A stretch of DNA of 43,283 nt, taken from Opitutaceae bacterium. GTDB taxonomy: Bacteria; Verrucomicrobiota; Verrucomicrobiia; Opitutales; Opitutaceae. A program made the position numbers and the translations under genes. Every line of letters begins with the position of its first letter. Position 1 is the first letter of the stretch. The notes beneath the pieces were generated by a model, which did not search any database, had not been told where the DNA came from, and was given only the letters and a program-made list of their open reading frames with translations. Shown here piece by piece: positions 7,723 to 15,253 of the stretch. The stretch lies in contig PLTZ01000028.1 of NCBI GenBank assembly GCA_003164715.1, positions 1 through 43,283 of the forward strand, given 5' to 3'.

Positions 7723-10119
7723 TTAGTCGGCCCGCAGCGCCTCAATCGGATCAACCCGTGCCGCGCGCCAGGCGGGGAGCCAGCAGGCCAGCGTCGCGGC
7801 CGCGCCGACCGCGGCCGTCCCGGTTAGCAGCGAAAGCGCGCTGAGCGGGTCAATCCCCCAGGCCAGGGAGCGGAGCACGGAGGCCAGGGCGAGCGAGCCC
7901 GCGATGCCGGTGGCGACTCCGATGAGCACCCAGCCGAAGCCCTGCCTGAAGACCAGTCGGAGGATGTTGCGGCGCTCCGCCCCGATGGCCAGCCGCACGC
8001 CGATCTCTCGCGTGCGCTGCATGACGTGATAGGAAAGCGTCCCATAAAGCCCGACGGCGACCAGCCCCAGCGCCGCGGCCATGAAGACGTCGACCATCCC
8101 GGCGACGACGCGCTCCGCCTGGGTGGCCTCGTGGACCACGTCCTTAAGCGTGCGGATGTGGGCCAGTGGAAGGTCGGGGTCCATCGCCGCGAGTTCCCGG
8201 CGCAGCAGCGGCGCGAGCTGCGCGGCCGGATGCGCCGACCGCACCAAGAGGAAGATCCTCTGGCCCCAAGCCCGATCGGGCGTCCAGTACAGCTCGGGCT
8301 TTGGATCGACCGCCGGGCCCCACTGCCTCACGTCTTCTGCGACCCCGACCACGCGGGCGTGGAACCACGCCTTCGGCGTGTCCGGCCGGATGACCTTCCC
8401 CATCGGGTCCTGGCCCGGCCAGCACTTCTCTGCGAGGGCGCGGTTGACGACGACGCCAATGTTGTCCTCGGCGGCGTCTTCGCGCTTGAGCGTCCGCCCG
8501 CGGATCATCCGGATACCAGCCGCGTCGAAATACCCCGGGGTGACGCTGGAGATCTCCGCCAGCACGCGCTCGGTCGAGGAGTCGAATGCCTCATCATTGA
8601 CAAGGATGTTCATGTTGCTGCCGCCCTCGAGCGGGAGCTTTGTCGTGGTGCCGGCGGCGGCGGCGCCGGGCAGCGCGGCCGCGCGCTCGGCAAGCTGCAG
8701 CGCGAAACGCGTGCGCGCCTCGGTCTTCTCGTATGTGCTTCCCTGAAGGTTCACCTCGGCCGAGAGCACGTGCTCGGTGGCGAGTCCCTCGTTCGCCGTG
8801 AGGAGCTTCATGTAGCTTTGCGAGAAGAGCGCGGCGGCGTCGGCGAGGGTGAAGGCGACGGCGACCTGCGCGATGATGAGGCCGCGGAGCAGGTTGTGGC
8901 GGGTCCTGGAGCCGGCGATGCTCCTGCCGTCGCCGCGCATCAGGTCCGCGACGGAAAGCCTCAGCGACGCGAGGGCGGGCGGAAGGCCCGCAAGAAGCGC
9001 GGTCAGAAGGGTAGCGGCCACGGCGAAGGCGAGCACGCGCCCGTCGAGAACCAGGGCCGCCTTGCGCGTGTCGGTTATCGGGGCGATGAACGCCACGATG
9101 CGCACGCCGTAGGCCGCGAGCAGGATGCCGGCGACGGCCCCGCCGAGCGCCAGGATCAGGCTCTCCGTCAGGACGAGCCTCAGGATCCGGGCGCCCGAGG
9201 CCCCCATCGCGACGCGGATCCCGAACTCGCCGAGGCGTCGCGCGCCGCGGGCGAGGAGCATGCTGGCGACGTTGGCGCAGGCCACCAGCATCACGAGGAC
9301 GACGGCGCTGAAGAGCATCCAGACCGAGGGGGCGATGAAGCGGCCCATCTCCTCCTTAAGCGGCCGGATGAAGAAGGGCTTGGTCGCGTTCGTGTCGGGG
9401 TGGAGCACCTTCAGGCGGGCGCCGATCGCCTTGATCTCGGCATTGGCGGCCGCAAACACGACGCCGTCCTTCAGGCGACCGACGCCGCACAGCCAGTGGT
9501 TGCCCCGTTCGCCCTCATCGCGCTTGAGCTGCAGCGGCATCCAGACCTGGCAGGTGTTGGAGTGCATCCACGGCGACGCGAACTCGAAGCCCGCGGGCAT
9601 GACGCCGACAACGGTGGTGTCCGCGCCGTCCAGGCGGATCGTCCGTCCGACAAGGCCGGGATCGCCCCCGAACGACTGCCTCCAGAGGCCGTCGCTTATG
9701 ATGGCGACGGGGGGCGCCCCGGGGACGTCGTCGGCGGCCGCGAACCAGCGGCCCAGCGCCGGGGCGACGCCGAACGCGCGCAGCACGCCGCAGGTGCACA
9801 GGACGCTGCTGACCGCCTGCGCCTTTTCGCCGCCCAGGTTGGCCGACCGGTTGTTGTACGCGCCGAATTGCGCGAACGAGGTGGCCTGTTCGCGCATGTC
9901 GAGATAATCCGGCGTGGACAGGGGCTGGCCCTCGTTGGACCAGAGCTGGACCACCTGGTCCGCGTTCGGGTAGCTGAACGGCTCCACCACGAGGGCTCGC
10001 AGGACGCTGAACATCGCGGTGGCCGCGCCGATTCCGACGGCGAGGGTGAAGGCGGCGATGAGCGTAACCCCGGGGGTTTTCGCCAGGGACCTCAGGGCGA
10101 AGCGCAGGTCGGAGAGCAT
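7723..10119 (-). CDS. ADOP-type MacB/FtsX permease without prefix domain
   Basis: A 798-residue duplicated permease, convergent with the permease at 5005-7674 and only 48 bases from it. It starts directly with the first permease unit (MLSDLRFALRSLAKTPG, the usual beginning in this family), so the ATG at 10119 is preferred to one 29 codons upstream. The first helix is VTLIAAFTLAVGIGAATAMF. A MacB periplasmic domain and a three-helix FtsX unit (including VVLVMLVACANVASMLLARG) follow, and then the second copy ends YHVMQRTREIGVRLAIGAER with helices to LPAWRAARVDPIEALRAD. No ATPase gene is nearby. It is not a recent copy of its neighbour, as sequence and length differ throughout. Confidence 0.88.
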   Translation of the reverse strand: MLSDLRFALRSLAKTPGVTLIAAFTLAVGIGAATAMFSVLRALVVEPFSYPNADQVVQLWSNEGQPLSTPDYLDMREQATSFAQFGAYNNRSANLGGEKAQAVSSVLCTCGVLRAFGVAPALGRWFAAADDVPGAPPVAIISDGLWRQSFGGDPGLVGRTIRLDGADTTVVGVMPAGFEFASPWMHSNTCQVWMPLQLKRDEGERGNHWLCGVGRLKDGVVFAAANAEIKAIGARLKVLHPDTNATKPFFIRPLKEEMGRFIAPSVWMLFSAVVLVMLVACANVASMLLARGARRLGEFGIRVAMGASGARILRLVLTESLILALGGAVAGILLAAYGVRIVAFIAPITDTRKAALVLDGRVLAFAVAATLLTALLAGLPPALASLRLSVADLMRGDGRSIAGSRTRHNLLRGLIIAQVAVAFTLADAAALFSQSYMKLLTANEGLATEHVLSAEVNLQGSTYEKTEARTRFALQLAERAAALPGAAAAGTTTKLPLEGGSNMNILVNDEAFDSSTERVLAEISSVTPGYFDAAGIRMIRGRTLKREDAAEDNIGVVVNRALAEKCWPGQDPMGKVIRPDTPKAWFHARVVGVAEDVRQWGPAVDPKPELYWTPDRAWGQRIFLLVRSAHPAAQLAPLLRRELAAMDPDLPLAHIRTLKDVVHEATQAERVVAGMVDVFMAAALGLVAVGLYGTLSYHVMQRTREIGVRLAIGAERRNILRLVFRQGFGWVLIGVATGIAGSLALASVLRSLAWGIDPLSALSLLTGTAAVGAAATLACWLPAWRAARVDPIEALRAD

Positions 10120-10343
10120 GGCTGGAAATGCGGCAACGTCATTTAGCAGACGGCATTCCAAATTCTCCGCGTTTCCTAGGTTGTTATGGCGGAAATAAAT
10201 CGGCAAGTGCCCGTCCGCAGGAAGCGGGACACGGAATCAAAAATGGGATAATGGCATCCCTGAAATGGGACGCATCCACGGACGTCGCGGCGCACATTGG
10301 ATTGATCCAACGACTCCAAAGTGGTTCGTCTGTTCTCCTCTCC

Positions 10344-10793
10344 ATGCCTGAATCCATCGCCGAGCTCATCATCGCCCACGTCGTCCGCCTTTATCCGTCG
10401 TACCTCACGGATCCGCTCGACGTCCAGTGGAACCACGGCAACGCGGCGGCGGTGGTCATCGAGCCCGACGGCGGGTTTCACGGGCAGATCTTCGGGGGCG
10501 ACAAGGAGATCGGCCAGAAGTGCTACCAGATCGCCACGCGGAAGGTCCTGCAGGTCTGGAGGACCGGGTATCCCACGGGTCGCTTTGAGGAGCTGGTGTA
10601 CGCGGGGAAGCTCGACGAGGGCTCGTTTGGACTTCAAAAGCCCGACCTCATTGGCTGGGAGGGCGGTATCCCGATCCTGGCCCCCGACGGACGGCTGATC
10701 GCCGCGGCCTTCTCGGGATTTCGGGGAATCAAGGACATCGAGATCCTTGAACGGGCCGCCGAGGCCGCCGGCCTGCGGGTGAAGCGCCCCTAA
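10344..10793 (+). CDS. GlcG/HbpS-like protein
   Basis: A 149-residue protein that resembles the GlcG/HbpS fold: an early helix (ESIAELIIAHVVRLYPS), the strand AAVVIEPDGGFHGQIFGGD, a long helix QKCYQIATRKVLQVWRTG, and the family-like GGIPILAPDGRLIAAAFSG loop near residues 110-128 followed by KDIEILERAAEAAG. HbpS of Streptomyces binds haem, and GlcG sits in glycolate operons; neither role can be assigned here. There is no clear ribosome site. An in-frame ATG at 10251 would add 31 residues. It stands alone, divergent from the permease at 7723-10119 and convergent with the small membrane gene. Confidence 0.6.
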   Translation: MPESIAELIIAHVVRLYPSYLTDPLDVQWNHGNAAAVVIEPDGGFHGQIFGGDKEIGQKCYQIATRKVLQVWRTGYPTGRFEELVYAGKLDEGSFGLQKPDLIGWEGGIPILAPDGRLIAAAFSGFRGIKDIEILERAAEAAGLRVKRP

Positions 10794-10798
10794 ACGAC

Positions 10799-10825
10799 CG
10801 GCGCGGGGCCGTGGGCCCCGCGCCG
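10799..10825. terminator. Hairpin terminator between convergent genes
   Basis: A perfect 12-bp inverted repeat, CGGCGCGGGGCC, with a GTG loop and its complement, starts five bases after the stop at 10793 and sits 23 bases from the stop of the convergent gene at 10848. No T-run follows on either side, so it is either a T-less high-GC terminator or an end-stabilising structure that serves both genes. Confidence 0.7.
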
Positions 10826-10847
10826 AGTCCCAATCGACCTGTTGGGT

Positions 10848-11075
10848 TCAGGCCGCCGCGCGCATCTCTAGGATCGCGCGGCCCCTCGGATTGAAGGGGA
10901 TGATCTCGGCCGGGAGGCTGACCGGCGGGAGGGTGCGGCTGTAGTCCATAGCGAAGATCGCGAGGACACCGGCCACCGTGAAGGCGATTCCGGCGGCGAT
11001 GACGCCCGTTGAGGCGAGGAGGAGGGCTGCGGATATTGCGAGGACTGAGGCGAGGGGGAGGAGGTTGGTCTTCAT
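10848..11075 (-). CDS. Small two-helix membrane protein
   Basis: A 75-residue protein with two close hydrophobic helices (LLPLASVLAISAALLLASTG and VIAAGIAFTVAGVLAIFAMDY, residues 5-45) and a short Pro-rich tail ending FNPRGRAILEMRAAA. Proteins of this size and shape are common in Opitutaceae genomes and have no known function. The ATG at 11075 follows a weak AGAAAC region rather than a strong ribosome site. It is monocistronic, with a hairpin just past its stop. Confidence 0.65.
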   Translation of the reverse strand: MKTNLLPLASVLAISAALLLASTGVIAAGIAFTVAGVLAIFAMDYSRTLPPVSLPAEIIPFNPRGRAILEMRAAA

Positions 11076-11243
11076 GTTGGTTTGGTTTCTTGTTGCCCGA
11101 AGAACACGGACCCTGTCCGGAAAGTTACAGGCATTGCGCGCATGCGCTGCAGGCGGGCCAGGTTTCCCCGGGGCGCACCCTGCACTTACCCGTTGAAAGC
11201 CGCCCCCGGCTCCCCAAGCCTGAGCGCAACCCCGCCCAAGCCC

Positions 11244-11789
11244 ATGAGCCTTCCCAGCCGATTAGAGGCGAACGCGCTCCTCGAGTCCCACGTCCACGAC
11301 GACTACCAGCGCCATCACGCCCTGATGGTCGCCACGGCGATGGAGGGCTATGCGAACGCCCTGGGCGGCGATCCCCATCTCTGGTATGTGACGGGCCTCC
11401 TCCACGACCTGGATTTCGAGGAGTTCCCCGACCTCCATCCCGCCGAGGGCATCAAATGGTTCCGCGAATGGGGATACCCCGAGGAGCTTGTCCACGCCGT
11501 CGAGGCCCACGCCTACGGGTACCATGGGTTCGCGACCCTGCCGCAGACCAAGCTCGCGGCCGCCCTCCTCGCCTGCGACGAGATCAGCGGGATCTTCTAC
11601 GCCTACCGGAAGCTAAACCCCGTGCGATACGGCGAGATGAAGGCGAGCTCGATCAAGAAGAAGCTGAAGGAGCCGTCCTTTGCCGCGAAGGTGGACCGCA
11701 AGACCATCTATCTCGGCTGCGAGCACCTAGGCGTCCCGCTCGATGACCACGTTGCGAACCTGATTCGGTTCTTCGCGGTGCTGCCCTGA
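11244..11789 (+). CDS. HD-domain phosphohydrolase-like protein
   Basis: A 181-residue HD-domain protein. The metal site is visible: an early His (RHHALMVATAMEGYA, about residues 24-38), the HD pair in VTGLLHDLDFEEFP (about residues 50-63), a histidine stretch VEAHAYGYHGF and a later Asp in LACDEISG. These are the usual ligands of an HDIG-type single-domain protein; such proteins act on nucleotides or phosphate esters, but the substrate is not readable. The start is the ATG at 11244; the upstream in-frame text to 11082 is not protein-like. Unlike the two HDOD genes at 2.4-4.5 kb, this one keeps the HD residues, so it is probably catalytic. Confidence 0.82.
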   Translation: MSLPSRLEANALLESHVHDDYQRHHALMVATAMEGYANALGGDPHLWYVTGLLHDLDFEEFPDLHPAEGIKWFREWGYPEELVHAVEAHAYGYHGFATLPQTKLAAALLACDEISGIFYAYRKLNPVRYGEMKASSIKKKLKEPSFAAKVDRKTIYLGCEHLGVPLDDHVANLIRFFAVLP

Positions 11790-11998
11790 TCTAAGGGCGG
11801 CCCGCGTCTGCCGGCGGCTTGGTGGCCAGGAGGGCGCCTGCGGCCGCCCAGGGCCGCATGGCCCTCATCGTCGCGGTTACCGACCGCGCAATGGCCGTGG
11901 GCAGCACCGTCATCGCGCCGCTCTGCGGCGGACGGGGCCCTTGTTGAGACGCATCGTCCTCTTGCCAACCGGGTCGCCGCGAGGCGGAATCGAGGCCT

Positions 11999-12757
11999 AT
12001 GGGACGCTTCGCGACCACGGTGCCTTACTACGAGCGCTTTCGGCAGGCCTATCCGAGGGAATTCTTTGGGAGGCTTGCCAGCATGCTCCGGCTGGACGGA
12101 ACCCAGGACTTGGTCGACTTGGGGTGTGGTCCGGCAATGCTCGCTTTGGGGATTTCAGATCGTGTGAAGAGCGTCGTCGGGGTGGACCCGGAACCGGCCA
12201 TGATAGAGGCTGCGCGCACCGCGGCGGCGCGGGCCGGTGTGCCATTGGCGCTTCACGAATGCAGGGTCGAGGACTTGCCGGCCGGCGCCGGGCCGTTCGA
12301 CGTCGCGTTGATCGGCCGCGCGCTCCACTGGATGGAGCCAAAGGCGACCGCGGCGGTCCTCGAACGCATCCTCACCCCGAGGGGTGTCATCGTGGTCTGC
12401 AGGGCCTTGTCAGCCGAGGGGCTCAATCCGTGGCTTCCGGCCTACGATTTGCTGAAAAGGAGCCTAAGGGCGCCGGATGACGCAGTCGACTATCGCACCG
12501 ACCCGGCGGTCTTCTTCTCGGGGAGCCGGTTTATCCCGAGGGAAAGCTTCTTGGTGATGGAGGAAACGGCCATCTCGGCCGACGACCTGGCCGGCCGGCT
12601 CCTCTCGATGTCAAACACGTCGCGGGCGGTGATTGGAGCCCGCGCAGACGGCGTTGCCGGGGAGGTCCTCAGCGCCGTCGCGCCTTTCATTCGGCCCGAC
12701 GGGATGCTCCCCGAGGTCGTTGAGGCAAAGGCGACCATTCTTGCCCGGAGCGGTTGA
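11999..12757 (+). CDS. Class I SAM-dependent methyltransferase
   Basis: A 252-residue cytoplasmic enzyme with a methyltransf_11/25-like Rossmann domain. Motif I is VDLGCGPAMLALG (residues 39-51), motif II VVGVDPEPAMIEAAR, an acidic loop ECRVEDLPAGAGPFD, and the family's RALHWMEP segment near residues 105-112 (similar to the SAF/HW motif in UbiE-like and trans-aconitate-type enzymes). The N-terminus (TTVPYYERFRQAYP) matches enzymes of the 'YExxRPxYP' group. The acceptor substrate is unknown. The secreted TPR protein gene follows 80 bases downstream on the same strand. Confidence 0.88.
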   Translation: MGRFATTVPYYERFRQAYPREFFGRLASMLRLDGTQDLVDLGCGPAMLALGISDRVKSVVGVDPEPAMIEAARTAAARAGVPLALHECRVEDLPAGAGPFDVALIGRALHWMEPKATAAVLERILTPRGVIVVCRALSAEGLNPWLPAYDLLKRSLRAPDDAVDYRTDPAVFFSGSRFIPRESFLVMEETAISADDLAGRLLSMSNTSRAVIGARADGVAGEVLSAVAPFIRPDGMLPEVVEAKATILARSG

Positions 12758-12837
12758 TTCAACATGAACGTGGCGCCTTGCGAAACCGCGCAATCCCGCG
12801 CAGGCTCAGCGTGGGAGAGGAACCTTACAATTCGCCG

Positions 12838-14376
12838 ATGAAATTGTTTCGTTTGACACTCGCGCTGGCCCCTGCGCTTTGCGCCTCTGCGGCAAACGCT
12901 TCGAATCCCGTGAGCCTGCAGGGCTGGAGGCAGTACTCCGGCCCGGACTTCACGATCATCTCGCAGATGAGCGAGGCCGACACCGCCGCCTGGACGGGGC
13001 GCATCAACCAGTTCATTCACGCCATGCAGGGGAGGCTCCCGGGGGATCCCCGGGTCCTTGGGCCGTTCAATCTCGTCCTGTTTGAGAACAACGCCGATTA
13101 CTGGGCGTCCGCGCCGATACTAAAGAACGGGAGCCCCCTGCCGAATGTCGCCGCTTATGGGCGCGCGGGCGGCTGGGGCGCGATCGCAGCTGCGTGCGCG
13201 CTTGGATCCGACGAGCAGACGCAACGGATCCTTTTTGGGGAGTGCATCAACTGGCTGCTGAGCTCGGATCACCGGTACCGCCCGCGCGCGCTTCGGCAGG
13301 GGCTGAATGAGGTGTACGGAGCGTATGTCATCGAAAACGGCGTCGAGGTTTTTGGCCGGCCCATCCGGGGAGGAACCTCACGCCTGCAGCGCGCCGTGAG
13401 GAATTCCCTCAACAATGCCGAGACCTTCCTGCGGGTCGAGGACCTGCTGGCGGTAAAGGACGTGAGCGAAGTCGCGGACAAGCACGGCGTGCCGATGTTC
13501 GGGCTGGAATCGTGGGGCTTCGCGCACTTCCTCCTGTTCTCCACGGATATGGCGAAGCAGCACGCGATGGACCGGCTTCTTGCTGCGTTTTCGCATCACC
13601 GCGACCCGCACGATGCGCTCCGGGAGGCGTTTGGCGACGGAGCCGACACCCTCAACACCCGCTTCCGCAACTACATCAGTGGCGGCGACTTCTATGAGGT
13701 TTCGGCGCCCATCGAGCCGGCGCCGCTGGCAGGTCGGATCATGCCCGCGAATCCGGCCACCGTCGCGTCGATCCTGGGCCGGCTGGAGGCGTCGACCGGC
13801 CATCTCGATATGGCCCGCTCCCACGCTGAGGAAGCGATACGCCTCGCGCCCAATGATCCGCGGCCGCGCGAGGCGCTGGCCCTGGTCGATTACCTCTCGC
13901 ACAACCCTGCGGCTGCGGCCGCGGACTGCCGGGAGGCCATCCGGCTGAACACCCGTGACGGTTGGACGTGGTTTGAGGCGTCGGAGGAGGTCGGGAGAGC
14001 GGGCCAACCCGACCCGAACCCCGAGGCCCTCGTTCAACTCACCGCGGATCAGGCGCGCGACGCCATCAATGCCGCCGAGAAGGCGATTCTCCCGTGCCGG
14101 GGACTTGAGGCTGCGTATTCGCGGGTCGCCGCACTGATGCCCTTGGCGAGCCAGGTGACGGAAGACGACGGCAAGTTCCTGGCGATGGGCCGGATACTCT
14201 TCCCGAACAACGGATGGATCGAGATTGGCCATGCCCAGTGGGCGCACCGGGTTCACGAGGACGCGCTGGCCCTGAAGATTGTCGGCGACGTGCTGTCGCG
14301 AGCCGCGTCCCTCAGCCCCGAGGAGGTCAGGAGGGCGAAGGATCTCCAGGGCGAGTTGACCGCGGGCCGCGGCTGA
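12838..14376 (+). CDS. Secreted TPR-containing protein
   Basis: A 512-residue exported protein. Residues 1-21 are a Sec signal (LTLALAPALCASAANA). Residues 25-290 resemble DUF1570-like, metallopeptidase-fold proteins: 'YSGPDFTIISQMSEADTAAW' near the start and a helix-rich core with QGLNEVYGAYVI. The expected HExxH is not seen, so I would not call it a peptidase. Residues 300-370 contain TPR repeats (ILGRLEASTGHLDMARSHAEEAI, then DPRPREALALVDYLSHNP). The ATG at 12838 directly precedes the signal. The function is probably envelope or periplasmic protein interaction. Confidence 0.7.
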   Translation: MKLFRLTLALAPALCASAANASNPVSLQGWRQYSGPDFTIISQMSEADTAAWTGRINQFIHAMQGRLPGDPRVLGPFNLVLFENNADYWASAPILKNGSPLPNVAAYGRAGGWGAIAAACALGSDEQTQRILFGECINWLLSSDHRYRPRALRQGLNEVYGAYVIENGVEVFGRPIRGGTSRLQRAVRNSLNNAETFLRVEDLLAVKDVSEVADKHGVPMFGLESWGFAHFLLFSTDMAKQHAMDRLLAAFSHHRDPHDALREAFGDGADTLNTRFRNYISGGDFYEVSAPIEPAPLAGRIMPANPATVASILGRLEASTGHLDMARSHAEEAIRLAPNDPRPREALALVDYLSHNPAAAAADCREAIRLNTRDGWTWFEASEEVGRAGQPDPNPEALVQLTADQARDAINAAEKAILPCRGLEAAYSRVAALMPLASQVTEDDGKFLAMGRILFPNNGWIEIGHAQWAHRVHEDALALKIVGDVLSRAASLSPEEVRRAKDLQGELTAGRG

Positions 14377-14450
14377 AGATCCTCCGCGATCATCCGGTGG
14401 CGCAGAGCTCCGCGGCGCCAGGCCGAGGCGCCCGGCGTCGGGCGGCCCGA

Positions 14451-14840
14451 TCACGCCGGGCCGGCCTCGCTCGGAATCGCAAGCAGCGTTGCGATCGCGG
14501 TCCGGAGCGTTTCGATTTCAAAGGGTTTCTCGAGCACCTGGTTGGCGCCCAGGTGCCGTGCGATGTAAAGGTAGTCCCTGGGGTTGTTGCGGCCTCCGCC
14601 TGAAGTTGCCAGGATGGGGACCTTGGTGCCCATTTCCCTCAGCCTGCGGATGGTCTCGACGCCCTCGACATCGGGCATGATGAGGTCCGTGATCACGAGA
14701 TCGGCAGGGTTTGCCTTGAACGCGGCGATGCCCTCGCGGCCGTTTCCGGCTTCCACGATCTCGTGGCCGGAGCGTTCCAGGCTGAGGCGCAAGGCGCGGC
14801 GCAGCGACGTGTCGTCTTCTATGATGAGGATTCGGGGCAT
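14451..14840 (-). CDS. Stand-alone response regulator receiver protein
   Basis: A 129-residue CheY-like receiver domain without an output domain. Acidic pocket D9-D10 (ILIIEDD), phospho-acceptor D52 (LVITDLIMPD), the conserved Thr/Ser in ILATSGG, and Lys in VLEKPF are all present, so it should be phosphorylated normally. The ATG at 14840 places IEDD at the standard distance from the start. No histidine kinase is in the window, so it is an orphan that would pass the signal by protein contact. It is convergent with the secreted TPR gene. Confidence 0.92.
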   Translation of the reverse strand: MPRILIIEDDTSLRRALRLSLERSGHEIVEAGNGREGIAAFKANPADLVITDLIMPDVEGVETIRRLREMGTKVPILATSGGGRNNPRDYLYIARHLGANQVLEKPFEIETLRTAIATLLAIPSEAGPA

Positions 14841-15253
14841 GATCAGCTTGAATGAAAGGGAAGGGCCTGTGACAGATGACGGCAGACAATCGCGGCATGG
14901 ACTAGCGGCGGGCCTGCAACACATATTCCAGCCGGAAGCCACATGCTAATATTTGGAGAACAAGGGCTTGGCACTAGCCGGGTCACGGCAAAGCCGGCGG
15001 TATAGGCCGAGCACGGTCCGAGGGCCCGTGGGCACAAAGGGCGGAGCGTGGCAACTTCTGGGTGCATCAGTAGTTATATCGGACGTTTGGATGATGGGTA
15101 GAGCATTAAACTCTGCCCGCGCACCCGCAGCAGGCGTCCCATAATGGGATATATCAGACCTATGAAGGGCCCTCATGCGCGCGGCAATGGGGCGTCGGAC
15201 ACCGCATGAATCCCTGACGTTCCCACCTCAGCCGGCGCGTTGCCCTCCACCGT
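14841..15253. other. Intergenic region with short palindromes
   Basis: This 413-base stretch should contain the response-regulator promoter and the 3' end of the permease transcript. A short dyad CCCATAATGGG (15138-15148) is followed at once by GATATATC (15149-15156). No gene-like reading frame or RNA gene stands out. Confidence 0.3.

Noticed and set aside
8026-10146. Long plus-strand reading frame (706 codons) opposite the second permease
   Set aside because: Low-complexity translation opposite a well-supported permease on the other strand.
11791-12018. Small minus-strand frame of 75 codons between the HD and methyltransferase genes
   Set aside because: The text is not protein-like and it overlaps the methyltransferase start; no ribosome site.
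12838-14376. Zinc metallopeptidase
   Set aside because: The fold resembles DUF1570-type proteins, but I could not find an HExxH motif.
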